Shown here: in pieces, positions 48,446-60,288 of the stretch
Numbering within the stretch: the stretch's first letter is position 1
Layout of the letters: each line of letters begins with the position of its first letter
Assembly (NCBI GenBank): GCA_030052745.1
Contig: JANBVO010000011.1
Location: 434,001 to 498,000, forward strand
Direction: 5' to 3'
Length of the DNA stretch: 64,000 bases
Source: Pleurostoma richardsiae
Lineage: Eukaryota; Ascomycota; Sordariomycetes; Calosphaeriales; Pleurostomataceae
Notes under the pieces: generated by a model
What the model saw: the letters and a program-made list of their open reading frames with translations, nothing else
Told to the model about the DNA's origin: nothing
Databases searched by the model: none
Program-made: the position numbers and the translations under genes

Positions 48446-50204
48446 TGTGTGTGTGGATATGTTCAAAACTTGAGGTCAGCTGTAGGTGTGGAGATAAGGG
48501 AAGGAAAGCCGCTCTGGAATCCGCGATGCTCAGACAGAATCTGTTCTTCCATTTTATACTTGTCCGGATAATGCTCTTCATGATGCATCATTAGAGTCAC
48601 CGCTGGATTCGCCCTTGCTATGGCCGCCTCACTTATCGTGAGCTACAGCTCACTTCTGCATGAGAACGACCGAAAAGTGCCAAGGTGTACAACCAGGTCA
48701 TGGTCAGACCCAGCTTCAGTCAGGACGTGTCAGTCTGCTCTTCCGGAACTCATCCCTACTGGCACGATACCGGGCGCAGTCCTCACTTGCGAGTCAGAGA
48801 TAACGCCAGCCTACGGAGTGACGAACTGTCCGGAAGTCTGCCAAGTGGCTGCAATGAATGAAGGAAAAAGGCACCTTGATCAGCTTCGCAGCACGGGGAA
48901 TCAGCCCGGGCGATGCCATCGTGAACCCCCTGCTGCCACACCTGGCCCTCACTCGTCGGTGTTCAAGCCGAATGCTCGGGAGAAGTTGGAGCATGGCAGC
49001 CCATGACAGCCCGGTGTGTGAGGCTAAGGGCTGCGGCCGACCACGTTCTCCAGTAGGGTCCGGTGTGGCGTGCAGCGCCCTTTCCCCTTTTGTGTCGCCA
49101 GACGCGAGTAATCCATGCTGCTTCATGCACGGATGACTTCCCCGGGCCTCTCCCCTTCCGTCATGGCTGTCCGGGGACGTGTGGTGTCATCACGGGATTG
49201 TTGCCGGCTGCCGTCCAAGATGGGCGGCAGGACTATCAGGCCAGCAGCACCCTGGCGGACGATCAGAAGGAGTTGGGCCGCGTCTGCCAAGTCTTGGTTC
49301 GCTGCCCACCTGCCGGTCATGACAGCGCGAGGCTGTCTGTGTAACTTGACGCTGCCGGAAACCCGGAACACCTCTCAATTGGTGCGCGGGTATGCCCGCC
49401 GCGATCATAAGGCGCCTATCTTATAGTCGGCGTGGCCGCAGCCCCCCCCAAAGCATGGTTCCGGCTATGCAGGAAGCCCATGCCGGTTACACAGTAGGAT
49501 GGCCCAGGCGCGTCGCAGTCGGTGAAGGGAAAGTGTCGGGTCTCGCATTCCCTGTTCCCCCTCCCTTTTGCACCCCGCTTCGAGCAGAGCCTCCAGCTCG
49601 TGCACGTCATCACTAGGACCTCTGTCAAAGTCCGTTTTGCTTTTTTCTTACCCACCTTGCGGGATCCGGGCGGGCCTTGCCGCAACTGGGGGCCCGGCCC
49701 GGGGTGACCACACCTCATGTCTTCACTTGGGTATTGACATTCGCGGCCAGCTCAGCATCTTTAGAACCGGGTCGCCCCGAGGGTGTGCCCCCCCTCCTTC
49801 TACTCGAGTTCCCTTGCTCTTCACGTTGATTCTGGCATGTGAGGCGCCCTGGCCTTGTCTCTCCGGAACTCCCCTTCCGTTGCCGCGGTGTAGAAAGATG
49901 GTGGACGCCATACCTCATCCATCCGAAACTGGTTAGACCGTAGTCGTTTCGAGCCATGTATTGCGCACAGCCTACCTAAAGCAGGGATGTCGAGTACAAA
50001 TCTGCAGACCCCAAAGCCGCGTTTTTGCCCGGGCCACGAGGTCACTGAGAGGATCATCAACAGAATTGGAATTTTCCTTCTTCATCGTCACGGCGACAGC
50101 CCCGAAAGGAGCCACAGCTGTACCATACATAGCCGAGGAAGAAGAGCCGGGACCACCGCCATCAGCCCAAGTGTCTGTTCCACGCAGCCAGCGTGCGTGC
50201 CAGA
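48446..50204. other. 1.76 kb intergenic region
   Basis: No supported gene. It is GC-rich with many short open frames that carry no features. One CCGGCCCGG word lies at 49694-49702. It is not close to any start codon and I treat it as background. Confidence 0.5.
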
Positions 50205-51098
50205 TCATACCGCCATCCTGAACTTGAGCAGGTCCCTCTCCACAATCTCCCCCTTCTTCCCCTCCAGCTCCTCCACGTCCCACGTACAACTGATGAACCT
50301 TCCCGCCAGCCACTCCCTGCGCTCCCTCGCCAGCCACACGAACGTGTCCCCCGCCAGCTCCGGCTCGTCCACCAGGATCGCGTGCATGAACTCGGGCATG
50401 TTGAGCGCCAGCTCCGTCCGCACGCCGCCCGGGTGCGCCACCACCGCCACGAGGCCCTGGGAGCGGTACTCGGCGTCGAGGAACTGCGTGAACCGGCATA
50501 TCGCGAACTTGCTGCCCTGGTACGCCGACGCGCCGTGGTTCGTGTTGTGCGCCCCCGCGCTGGTCAGGTTGACGATCGTCTTCCCCTTAGATGCTAGTAC
50601 GAGGGGCATGAAGTGCCGGCACATCAGGTACGTGCCCTTGACGTTCACCTCCCACGACCGCCACCACTCGGCCGGGTCGCTCTCGCCCACGGCCTTCCAC
50701 TCCTCGAGGTAGCCGGCGTTGTTGACCAGCATGTCGAGGCTGCCGCCGAAGGCCGCCTCCACGGCCTCGCGCGCGGCGGCCACGGACTCCTCGGAGGTGA
50801 CGTCCAGCTGCAGGGCCAGGACCTGCGGCGCAGGATGCCCCGCGGCCGCGGCGGCCTTCTTTACTTCCTCCTCCACCGCGGAGAGTGAGGACCGCGCGGC
50901 GACGGCGATGCGCGATGCGCCGGCCATGGCGAAGCGGGAGGCCGCGACGCGCCCGCAGCCCTTGGAGGCGCCGGTGATGAGGACGGATGTGCCGGAGAGG
51001 TTGGCGCTAGTTGGGGAGATGGCCGGATAGGTGTCGTGGTACTGCTTGCCGACGAAGTCATTGACTAGCATCCAGGAGGTGAAGTCTTTTTGAGACAT
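50205..51098 (-). CDS. Short-chain dehydrogenase/reductase
   Basis: A single-exon SDR of 297 aa. Motifs are VLITGASKGCGRVAASRF (cofactor binding), LQLDVTSEESV, MLVNNAGYLEEW, NLTSAGAHN (catalytic Ser) and YQGSKFAICRF (YxxxK). These are followed by VVAHPGGVRTELALNMP, typical of classical SDRs acting on secondary alcohols or ketones. A 25-residue N-terminal stretch (MSQKDFTSWMLVNDFVGK) precedes the fold. It sits at the edge of the putative catabolic cluster, but its upstream region lacks the CCGGNCCGG site found before the other members, so membership is uncertain. Confidence 0.9.
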   Translation of the reverse strand: MSQKDFTSWMLVNDFVGKQYHDTYPAISPTSANLSGTSVLITGASKGCGRVAASRFAMAGASRIAVAARSSLSAVEEEVKKAAAAAGHPAPQVLALQLDVTSEESVAAAREAVEAAFGGSLDMLVNNAGYLEEWKAVGESDPAEWWRSWEVNVKGTYLMCRHFMPLVLASKGKTIVNLTSAGAHNTNHGASAYQGSKFAICRFTQFLDAEYRSQGLVAVVAHPGGVRTELALNMPEFMHAILVDEPELAGDTFVWLARERREWLAGRFISCTWDVEELEGKKGEIVERDLLKFRMAV

Positions 51099-51996
51099 GG
51101 CTGGCGTATGATTAGTCGTCGAGGCCGACGGACGTAGATACTAACGTTGTATGATCCGAGATAAGCCGCCTCGTCTAACAGCGGCGTGTGTGTCTCTGCA
51201 TAAACTGCTGTTTCGTGGTTTGCCTGCCCGTGATGAATTTATATGTTGAGGGAATCGGGGCTTGGCCAGGACGGAGCCGAGAGTTGCCAAATCAGGAAGT
51301 CGGTGGTCCGGCGGCGAGGGCGCGATCGATGTCTCGCGCTCCGATACGGCCGCCGGAATTACCCCCTTCACCGTCCGGCGGCTTTGTGGCATGACGTCTT
51401 GCATTGGACAACGTGACGCGAGTGTTTTGGGGATCGTGACGTGAATTTCATGGCGAGGCTATTAGTTAATCTTTAAATGGAGTGTATGCACACTCATGAA
51501 TAGGTATGATTGCTGTTGGCCAGCCATAGCCGGTCGCAACTTCTTGCGGCCTGAGGGTAAAGCATACATAACTGAAATCGGCCGCACTCACTTTGACTGT
51601 TATTGTATACGGGCTTGCCGCCTCGGCTGCTTTCGTGTCAACACTTCCGTTAGTTCCGCGTGCCTACGCATGCTGTGTTCGTAGTCCAACCTACTTATGT
51701 ACCTAGGGTCCGATACAGTGGAGTTTAGGGCATTTTGCCTCGTAGTACTGCGACTATAGTTAGAGTACCTAATTCCGGCTCTGAGACTATCAGAACCATT
51801 TGCAGGGTCGACTCCTTGCGATCATGGGCGCTATACGTTACGGAGACACAAACGCAACAAAGGTGAGTATGAATACTATATTCCGATAAAATACATAAAT
51901 GCACTTCGCTTCCCCTGCCATCCTTTCCCTTTCGTCAAACTGCAGCGCATAAGCGACATGGAGTTATGTAACTGATCAGAGCCAAACAGCTTGCTA
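51099..51996. other. Intergenic, SDR promoter and permease 3' region
   Basis: 898 nt with no supported gene. Several CGG words (around 51308, 51349 and 51372) lie within 280 nt of the SDR start but do not form the CCGGNCCGG palindrome. Confidence 0.5.
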
Positions 51997-53986
51997 TCAG
52001 CCGAGCACAAGGTTCTTGAGCGACTGCACAGGATGGAACTTCTTTTTCCGCTCGAGAGTCCCATCCAATTCTTCCTTTTCTCTCCGAATGCGGTCTTCCT
52101 CGTCGAACATCTTCCCCTCGCTGAGGTCGACCTCGGCGGGCTTGACAAGCTTGGTCTTGAACCATAACTGAAAGCAAAGTTAGCTATTCATTATTCTGAC
52201 ATCTTCAGAGGCTCCGCATCATCAAGGAGCACTCACCTTGTACGCAAAGTAGTCGAAGATGAAGAGGGGGAATGCGAGGTACACAGAAAAGAAGGCCTTG
52301 GCGGACGGCTCCTCGCCGAAGGGGTAGAGCGCCAGGTAGAACTCGCAGCCCATGCAGAAGCCGACGACGACGATGGCCATCCACTGCACGTACGGCGCGA
52401 ACGGCGCCCGCAGCGGCAGCGACTTGGCCTCGATGTTCTGCGCCTTCAGGGCCCGGCGGAAGGCGATGTGCGTCGCCGTGATGGAGAGCCAGCTCATGAA
52501 GGTGGAGATGGACACGAGCGACGAGAACCAGCCGTAGACGACCACGCCGGTGTCGTTGCAGTTGAGATAGCACAGGCCGCCGCCGAGCACCGTGCACACG
52601 ATCAGGGACAGCCAGGGGCGGCCGCGCTTGTCTTTCTTGCCGAAGACGTTGTGGATGATGCCCGTGTCCGACAGGGCGGTCAGGGCGCGGCTCGCGATGT
52701 AGACGCTCGTGACACCGCAGCTGATGACGGTCAGGAAGATGAATCCGTTGATGGTGTGCGCCAGCCACATCTGGTTGCCGCGCTTGAGCGCGATGACGAA
52801 CGGGCTGGCCAGGGTGCCCGACCCGTTCACGAGGTCGTTGTCGTTGGAGGGCACGCACATGCCGACCATCCAGATGTTGAGGACGAAGAAGCTGAACATG
52901 CGCCAGAAGATAGGGTAAACGGTCGACTTAACCGTCCTGCGAGGGTCTTTGGCTTCTCCGGCGATGATGGCGATGTGCTGAGCTGGTTGGAGCGTACGAA
53001 ATCAGCAAAGAGTACAGGTTATTATGGACTCGAGTGCTTGGGGGCATAAGAGAAGCTTACCGCCGCCAAAACTGAACGCCGCCTGGACAAACGCCTTGGC
53101 CAGACCCTTCATGCCGTTGTTGAAGGCTCCGGGGTTCTTCCAGTAGTGGAAGACCAGGGGGCCGTGAGTAGCAGCGACACCCCCGGATGCCATGATGAAG
53201 AGGTAGAAGATCATGACAAAGATCGCCAGAAGCTTGACCCACGACATCCAGAACTCAACGTGCCCGTACCACTTTACGGGAAACGCATTGGGAATAGACA
53301 GGGCGACGAGAAAGATGGTGATGTACACAGCCAAGGGGACGTTCTTGCTGCCCTCCCAGAAGTGTAGCACGTCAACCGCGGCGGTGATTTCTGCCGGAAT
53401 AATCATAACCCACTATTCAAGGAGCGGCCATTAGCAACACTGGCGAGACCATAAGGGGGGCAAAGAACCCTTATGCGTATTGACAACTTACGGCAAACCA
53501 GAAGTTAATTCCCTCCGCGAATGCCAAGGCACGGTCGACATACTCGTCCGCCATGCGGATGAAGCCACCGTGGACGGGGCGGTAGGCTGCCATCTCTCCG
53601 ATGGACATATACATGCTCCAGACGATGAAGGAGCAGATCGTGTAAGCAACGGCGATGCCGCCAGGGCCAGCTGCGGGCTCGGCGTCAGTCTTTGTGTTCA
53701 GATTCTAGTAAGGAGAAAGAGGAACAGTATATCACTTACCGTACTTCAATGCCTGCCCCGTGCCAACCCACAACCCGGTCCCGATCCCCGCGCCAAATGT
53801 CATCATCATGATTTGTCTCTTGGTGAGCCGGCGGTGGTAGCCGGCAGTGGTGGGATCGGTCGGGTCATGCTCATTGTAGGCAATGACCTGGCCTGGGGCG
53901 AGGTCCTGGCTGCCATTGGAGCCTGCCTCAGCAGTGTGTTCAATGTCCTTGCCGAGCACGGTCGCCTCTGTCTTCTCGCTCGCCAT
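51997..53986 (-). CDS. Amino-acid/GABA-type permease (APC superfamily)
   Basis: A plasma-membrane proton symporter for amino acids or related amines. Exons 53986..53740, 53670..53492, 53412..53061, 52982..52237 and 52167..51997 encode 564 aa. The conserved fungal AAP motifs are RRLTKRQIMMMTFGAGIGTG (start of TM1), WVGTGQALKYAGPGGI, SMGE-like MSIGEMAAYRP, GINFWFAWVMIIPAEI, SFGGAQHIAIIAGEAKDPRR and ISCGVTSVYIASRAL. Around twelve hydrophobic spans precede a charged C-tail with DEEDRIRREKEELDGTLERK. The exact substrate cannot be read from sequence. The gene is divergent from the hydrolase gene, with a shared promoter carrying the CCGGNCCGG word, next to PuuB-like and SSADH-like enzymes. Confidence 0.9.
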
Positions 53987-54842
53987 GGTGGTCCCCCGGT
54001 ACGGATGCGAGGTGTTCCACCCAGTTACGAGTCGATAGAGTAAGGTAGATCTCGCTTGTGCGATTCGAAGTGCTAAAGAGCAGCCCTCGTAAAAGCAAAG
54101 CAAGACGGACGAATGATGTCAGGAAGAGGCTGATGTTTGAAGGCCGGGTTCAGTCTGATGCACGATGCAATGCAACTTCCCTGAGAAACAGAGGAAAGGG
54201 TGGCATCCCATCCACGACAAGGGAGAGGCTCTTATACAGGACTTCCCACACCCACCAATCAACCCCAAGGGACGCACAGTGACGGCCGTGGATGTGCGAG
54301 ATAAAACCAGGCAATCCGTCCTCAGAGCCAAGAATTGATAACCAGGCGTTGCCTCCACTTCACAACAACAGCCTCCAAGGTCGCCCCCTTAGCGATACCC
54401 CAGAAATAATCAAATTGCCAGCGTATGGGGCTGATGGTTGATAAGACCGGTCAATGGCCAATAGCGGAGACATTCAACCCCCGTTGAGCGCGGGCACCAG
54501 CGGCGGAAAGGATGGCGGTGGGGGTTACGGTGGAGAGAAAACGACCGGCCCGGCAGCTGATGCCGGTGACTCATGATAAGATTATCATCTCCCGGGACGT
54601 TCCTCGGGAGCGTGGATGGGATTCTGTGCCTACTCCGGCATATGCAAACGATCCCACCTGCTACATTAGCATAGGTATTGATCCTATCTTCTGATAGTAA
54701 ATCACCCTCTAAGTTACTTATCTGTGGCAAGAAGTGGCTGGGACTTGTATTGATCTTGCTTGTTATCGCTCCCTGGTCTCTACTCTAATTACAGAAACTC
54801 TACCCCCATCCTCCACGGACCAAGTTACCAGACACGCCAAAA
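53987..54842. other. Divergent promoter, permease / HAD hydrolase
   Basis: 856 nt without a gene. It holds the CCGGCCCGG palindrome at 54545-54553, about 290 nt before the hydrolase start and 560 nt before the permease start. Confidence 0.6.
54545..54553. promoter_or_regulatory. CCGGNCCGG palindrome (candidate Zn2Cys6 site)
   Basis: CCGGCCCGG, flanked by GA on the left, in the divergent permease/hydrolase promoter. The core CGG-N-CCG is the inverted-repeat layout used by dimeric Zn2Cys6 factors. It recurs before the FAD oxidase and ALDH genes. Confidence 0.45.
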
Positions 54843-55681
54843 ATGGCCCCTTCATCCAAGAATGTCGTGTTCGACGTCGTCGGCACCCTCGTCTCGCACG
54901 AGCACCTCTTCGAGGCCCTAGACGCACGGATGGGCGACCGGCTCCGCGCCGCGGGCATCCAGCCCATGCTGCTGGGCAACCTCTGGATCGAGACGGCGGA
55001 GCGGGAGTACACCTACCTCAGCATGTCCGGGCGGTACGCCGTCTTCTTCGAGGTGTTCGGGGCCCTCTTCTACCGCATGCTGCACTACGGCGGCATCAAG
55101 GAGCCCCGCAAGTTCGCCACGCCCGAGGACGTCGACTACATCCTCGCCGAGTGGCGCAAGCTCGCCCTCCGCCCCGGCGCCGCCGAGTGCGTCGCCAAGC
55201 TGCGAGAGGCCGGCTTCACGGTGTGGTGCTTCACGGCGGGCGACCTGTCGAGGGTAGGCGGGTACTTCAAGCAGGCGGGCGTGGATATGCCCGCGGAGAA
55301 CTTGCTGTCGTGCGACGACCTGAAGCTCGCCAAGCCGACCCCGGAGGCTTACAAGCCGGTCCTCGACAGGCTAAGCGCGGGCGGCGCGACACCGTGGTTT
55401 GCGGCGGCGCACATGTGGGACGTTTCCACGGCACGGACGGTAGGGTAAGTTCGACTGGTCACGGCGCTCGATCACACTTGATTACCCCTCGAAGGACTTC
55501 GTTTATCGACGAGGTGCATTCTCCGAGGCTAGAGCTAATGCGAGATACGAACTGTAGCTTCCGAGGCGCGTACTGCACGATTCTGGAGGGCGAGCCCCTC
55601 CATGAAGTGTTCGGTGACATGGATGTCGTGGCGGACACGCTGCCGGCCATGGCGGACGCAATCATTGCGGCACAGGCTTAA
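54843..55681 (+). CDS. Haloacid-dehalogenase-like hydrolase (HAD, type II dehalogenase family)
   Basis: Exons 54843..55444 and 55558..55681 (intron 113 nt, GTAAGT to TGTAG) encode 241 aa. The protein starts MAPSSKNVVFDVVGTLVSHE: the nucleophile Asp is in VFDVVGTL, with the second Asp of the phosphatase motif absent, as in L-2-haloacid dehalogenases. Motif II is WCFTAGD (Thr), motif III KLAKPTPEAY (Lys), and motif IV AAHMWDVSTARTVGF, close to the dehalogenase signature. Substrate unknown; related fungal proteins occur in catabolic and detoxification clusters. It shares a promoter with the permease. Confidence 0.88.
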
Positions 55682-56234
55682 CAGCAAGATGCTGGAGTAT
55701 GAGGAGACATCCCACGTCTGTGGGGAGTTAGCTAGTGAAACCCCTTGCATGGCGTAGTCGGAAAAAGAATCTGGTGACACCAGGTCATCGAAGTCAAGAT
55801 CTCTTAGATGAGGAAGCATATAACAGCCGTACAGAGTAGATATAAATGCAGTGGGATTGATATCTCATGTGAAACTAAATTTGAAATACATATACTTAGG
55901 GCTGTACCACCGTGAATATAAGTGAAAGTGTACACAGTATTCCGCAGTAGCATCGTGCCTTGACAAAGAGAAATAAGAGACACACCGATAGAGGGATAGA
56001 TGAGGAGAGAAGAGACAGACATCGGGACAGCTCCATAAAGTGAGAAGAGCGAGGAAGACTACAAGTGGGATATTGTGACAATCGGAAACCTCCAAACGCT
56101 ATAGTCATTACCACTCTACGTAAACGTAAGTGAGATAACTACAGTACTAGGTATTATTGATCTGAAGGGTGCATAGACGCGACTACTAACTTGGGCAGGC
56201 AGGAGCGAAACTCAATTCGAAAGGTCGCGGGGCA

Positions 56235-56243
56235 CCGGTCCGG
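56235..56243. promoter_or_regulatory. CCGGNCCGG palindrome (N=T)
   Basis: CCGGTCCGG, a perfect CGG-N-CCG inverted repeat, the first of three in the FAD oxidase promoter. Confidence 0.4.
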
Positions 56244-56262
56244 ACCGTCAGCGGGGCTTCGA

Positions 56263-56271
56263 CCGGGCCGG
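56263..56271. promoter_or_regulatory. CCGGNCCGG palindrome (N=G), extended match to the ALDH promoter
   Basis: CCGGGCCGG followed by TGTGCATCA. The ALDH promoter has CCGGCCCGG followed by TGTTCATCA (60485 on), so 16 of 18 bases are shared. This is the best pair of sites in the cluster. Confidence 0.5.
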
Positions 56272-56311
56272 TGTGCATCAGATAACGGCCTTGCATGCAT
56301 CCGACCAAGTG

Positions 56312-56320
56312 CCGGGCCGG
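56312..56320. promoter_or_regulatory. CCGGNCCGG palindrome (N=G)
   Basis: CCGGGCCGG, third copy in the FAD oxidase promoter, about 265 nt before the start codon. Confidence 0.4.
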
Positions 56321-56577
56321 AGCTGGCGACACCGGGAGCCATGGTCCGGGGAAATCATATCCTACTCGGGCACTCGCTATCTTGATAGCAGAACTGCAAG
56401 TCTGCGTGGACCTGAGTTTACGAGAAGGTTGTCATCCCTAGCGGCGAAAATCCCCGAGGCTGGTGTGAGGAGCTAAAGAGAAAAGAGAATAAAGGGGAAA
56501 AGAAGAGGGTGGGAAGACGAAAAGGAACAAAACAAGGCCAAGAAAAGAGAACGGAGTTTGGTCAAGGAACTGTCACC

Positions 56578-58215
56578 ATGGCGTCGCCGCTTCCCGTCCC
56601 AAATTCGACGACGTCGTTCTGGAGGTCTCAGCTGCACCCGATCGACAACCATCGCACTACTCCGGATGTCCCAGCCAAGGTAGACATTGCCATTATCGGC
56701 GCAGGATACGCGGGTGCCTCTACGGCATATCACATTACCAAAGCCTGCAAAGACCGGGGCCAAACTCCTCCTACTATTGCGATTCTTGAGGCGCGCGGCG
56801 CATGCTCAGGAGCGACAGGACGAAATGGTAGGGCGGCCTCGGCAGCTTCTCGAATCTGCGCATCTCCTTGACCCGTCATCTTTCTATGGCATGCCAATAT
56901 AAAGATGAGAACTCAGCCGCTGACCTGGAGAAGGAGGACATCTCAAACCCGATCCATATTATCGGCCGGCGTCTCTTGCCACAACATACGGCGTGGAAGC
57001 GGCCGCTGAGTGTGCGGCCTTTGAGGCCAGGCACGTTCCGGAGGTGAAGAAGATGATCGAGGAAGAGAAGATCGACTGCGACTTCGTCCTAACTAGAGCG
57101 GTTGATGTCCTCATGAGCCAGGAAATCCTCGACAAGATCAAGGCGGGAGCAGAGCTCCTCCGGAAGAACGGGGTTTCAGTCATGAGCGATGTCTTTTACA
57201 GCAATGCTCAGGAAGCGGAACAGGTGAGTCCAACTCAGTGTCACATGGACAGTATCTATGTATTGCGAGTATTCGCGGCCGGCTGATCCATTAGCAACTA
57301 GTTGTCAGGAGTGAAAGGGGCTAAGGGCTGCTTCACCTACACGGCCGGCCACCTCTTTCCGTACAAGCTGATCACGCAGCTTCTCTCCAAACTTGTGGCT
57401 TCGGGGGTCAACCTTCAGACTCACACGCCCGTGACGGCCGTTTCGCATGGTCCAGACTCTGAAGGATACATTACCATCACGACTTCCCGCGGGCCAGTCC
57501 GCGCCAAAAAGGTTGTTTATGCCACCAACGCCTACACTTCGGCCGTCCTTCCGGAGTACAAGGATCGTATAATTCCAGTCCGTGGAATCTGCAGTCACAT
57601 CACGCCGGCTAAGAAACCCTCACCGACACTTCCCAACTCATATATCATCCGGTGGTCAGCGACCGAGTACGAGTATCTCATACCCCGGCTAGACGGAAGC
57701 ATTGTCGTCGGCGGTGCGAAGACGGCATTCTATGCTCAAGACTTAGGAGCCTGGTATAATACAGCCCGTGATGACCAGCTGATTGAAAGCGCAAAGAACT
57801 ACTTCGACGGCTATATGCAGCGTATCTTCAGGGGATGGGAGGATTCCGGTGCCTACACGGACAAAGTGTGGACAGGAAGTAAGTCTCTCTATTCCCAGGA
57901 ATGTTTTGAGAGGGCACGTCTTTACACAGCTAACTTCATTTAGTTATGGGGTATTCTTCCGACGCTCTGCCACACGTCGGTGCTGTGCCCGGACGGGAGA
58001 ACCAGTTCATCGTTGCTGGGTTCACGGGGCACGGCATGCCACAGGTGTTTCTCTCTGCCAAGGGCGTAGCCTCCATGGTCTTGGACGGAGTCCCGTATGA
58101 AAGCACAGGGGTCCCTAAGATTTACCAGACGACGGAGTCAAGATTGGCCGATCCTCGGAACACAATTCTCGAGGCTTGGCAGGCTACTCAGTCAACGGCG
58201 AAGGCACACCTGTAG
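56578..58215 (+). CDS. FAD-dependent amine/amino-acid oxidoreductase (DAO fold, PuuB/OrdL-like)
   Basis: Exons 56578..56827, 56937..57223, 57302..57878 and 57944..58215 encode 461 aa. The FAD-binding fold is VDIAIIGAGYAGASTAYHI (GxGxxG about residue 40), and the second conserved block GACSGATGRNGGHLKPDPY spans the first junction. Later motifs are AGHLFPYKL, VVYATNAYTSAVLPEY and IMGYSSDALPHVG, ending with VAGFTGHGMPQVFLSAKGV, the C-terminal FAD site of this family. Relatives include gamma-glutamylputrescine oxidase and other oxidases that turn an amine into an aldehyde plus ammonia and H2O2. The aldehyde dehydrogenase convergent to it would fit the next step. The substrate is inferred only in class. 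Confidence 0.9.
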
Positions 58216-58601
58216 CATGGATGACTCGTCTAACTGCATAGCAAGATAGATCAGAGTGCATATTAGCAGCATCAGTAGGACAGGGAAAAAGTTTCTGGTC
58301 TCATGCGAAAACCTGGCGTCCCAAAAAGACTTTCGTGTCTGTGTGAGAGTCCCTTATCTTCACATCACTGCACCTGGCTACGGGAAAGATTATAAGGGAG
58401 GTCATTACTAGTTGGTATGCCTCCATCTAGGTATGCAACACTAAACTATAAAGGCCCAATCGTAAATAATACCATGTGTCATTGAGGAAGTCTATATCTG
58501 TGTCATGTCTCTACTAAATTCGCTAGTAATTGAGATGATTTGTTGCCCTTTCTGACAAGCTTTGTACTTCCGTGTAATTAAAGTGTGGAACTGTCAACTT
58601 A
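58216..58601. other. Intergenic between convergent FAD oxidase and ALDH
   Basis: 386 nt, AT-rich 3' region. No supported gene. Confidence 0.55.
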
Positions 58602-60288
58602 TCACTCAATGTCGCCTGTCACGACCAACTTCGTCACCAAATATTCCTCAATCCCGTAAATGCTGCCTTCTTTTCCGAAACCGCTTTGCTTGATGCCACC
58701 AAAAGGAAGTTGGGGATCACTGATGACGCCTGGTGTTGTTGTATCAAAAGTTAGTATTGCCCGCCTCTCCTGTGGTGCGTTCTCCATACCTGTGTTGATG
58801 CCAACCATTCCCACTTCTAACGCCTCAGCCATCCTCCAGCAACGTTGCACGTCCTTGCTGAAGAAGTATCCGGCAAGACCGACATCAGAGTCATTGGCCA
58901 AGGAGATCGCCTCCTGTTCCGTCTCAAACTTGTAGACCGCGATCACGGGCCCAAAGATCTCATCCGATGACACAAGCATATCACTCCTCATCCCTGTCAG
59001 GACGGTTATGGGATAGAAGCAAGCTGATTTGCAGCCAGTACCAAGGGAGAGGTCGCCCTGCCAGAAAACCTGCGCCCCCTTAGACACTGCGTCCTGCACA
59101 ATGCTCTTCACCTTATTAACGCCGCGCTCATGGATCAGCGGACCGTGCGTCACCTCCGGATCGAACCCGCTCCCGATCTTGAGCGGCCGCAGGCGCTCGA
59201 CCACCTTGGCCACGAAAGCGTCATGGACCGACGACTGGACCAGCACGCGATTCGCACACACGCACGTCTGCCCGCTGTTGCGGAACTTGCACGCGGCCAG
59301 CGCGGCGGCTGCCTTGTCCAGGTCGGCGTCCGCGAACACCGCGAACGGCGCGTTGCCCCCCAGCTCGAACGAGATCTTCTTGATGCCCGCTGCCGACTGC
59401 GCCATGAGCAGGCGGCCCACCGCCGTCGACCCCGTGAAGGAGACCTTGCGGACCAGCGGGTGCGTCGTGAGCGCCCGGCCCACCTCCTGCGTGTGCGACG
59501 CCGTGGTGACGACGTTGACGACGCCCGGGGGCAGGCCCGCCCGTAGGCCCAGCTCGGCGATGGCGAGCGCGACTCCCGGCGCCTCGGGCGGCGCCTTGAT
59601 CACGACGGTGCAGCCGGCCGCGAGGGCGGGCGCGACCTTGCGCGTGATCATGGCGGCGGGGAAGTTCCACGGCGCGATGAGGGCGCAGACGCCGATGGGC
59701 TGCCGGATGGTCATGGCGCGGGAGGTTGGGTTGCTGGCCTGGAGGGTCGCGCCGGTCACCCGCGGCGCCTCCTCCGAGAACCACTCCAGGAAGCTGGCGG
59801 CGTAGGCGACCTCGCCTTTGGCCTCTGCCTGCACCTTGCCGTTCTCTAGGGTGATGAGCTTGGCGAGGTCGTCGGTATTGGAGACGACGAGGTCGAACCA
59901 GCGCCGCAGAAATCGGGCACGTATTCGCGAGCCGGTTCTGCTGAACGAAGGCAAGGCCGCTGCTGCGGCCTCGATGGCTGCCACTGTGTCTTCAGGAGTA
60001 AAGTCCGCATAGTTGTTTGTTATGGCTCCAGTAGCGGGGTCTATGGATAATAATCAGTAACGCAACTCTTTTAAAGAACTCTATTATCAAGGAAAACTCT
60101 TTCGCGGTATTACCTGTAACGGGGAACGTTTCCTTCGACAGGCTATCTACCCAGACACCACCGACCAGACACTGGGTCTTTGAGAGACTGGGATCCTGCA
60201 GCTGGCTTGACTTGCTCAGGGATGCCGCGGTCAGAACATAGGTACAGTACCAGGGGCCAGGCAATATCCGACTTACTGTTCCATCCAT
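58602..60288 (-). CDS. Succinate-semialdehyde dehydrogenase-like aldehyde dehydrogenase
   Basis: An NAD(P)-dependent ALDH that oxidises an aldehyde to the acid; closest in pattern to SSADH (GABA shunt). Exons 60288..60277, 60210..60114, 60040..58790 and 58729..58602 encode 495 aa, the normal SSADH length. Motifs are LENGKVQAEAKGEVAYAASF, IAPWNFPAAMITRKVAPALA, VSFTGSTAVGRLLM, FELGGNAPFAVFADADLDKA (catalytic Glu), RNSGQTCVCANR (catalytic Cys) and PFGGIKQSGFGKEGS. The 60-nt third intron (GTATGG, ACTAAC, CCAG) is in frame without stops: unspliced it would insert 20 residues into the conserved INTGVIS region, so it must be an intron. The first intron (66 nt) is also in frame and ends at a weak AAG acceptor. 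If it is retained the N-terminus gains 22 residues. Confidence 0.92.

Larger units (their letters stand above)
55682..56577. other. Intergenic, promoter of the FAD oxidase
   Basis: 896 nt with no gene. It is AT-rich in the left half. In the right half it has three CCGGNCCGG palindromes (56235-56243, 56263-56271, 56312-56320) within 86 nt, about 260-340 nt before the FAD oxidase start. Confidence 0.6.

Noticed and set aside
49694-49702. Sixth copy of CCGGCCCGG
   Set aside because: More than 1.2 kb from the nearest start codon and outside the cluster promoters; treated as background.
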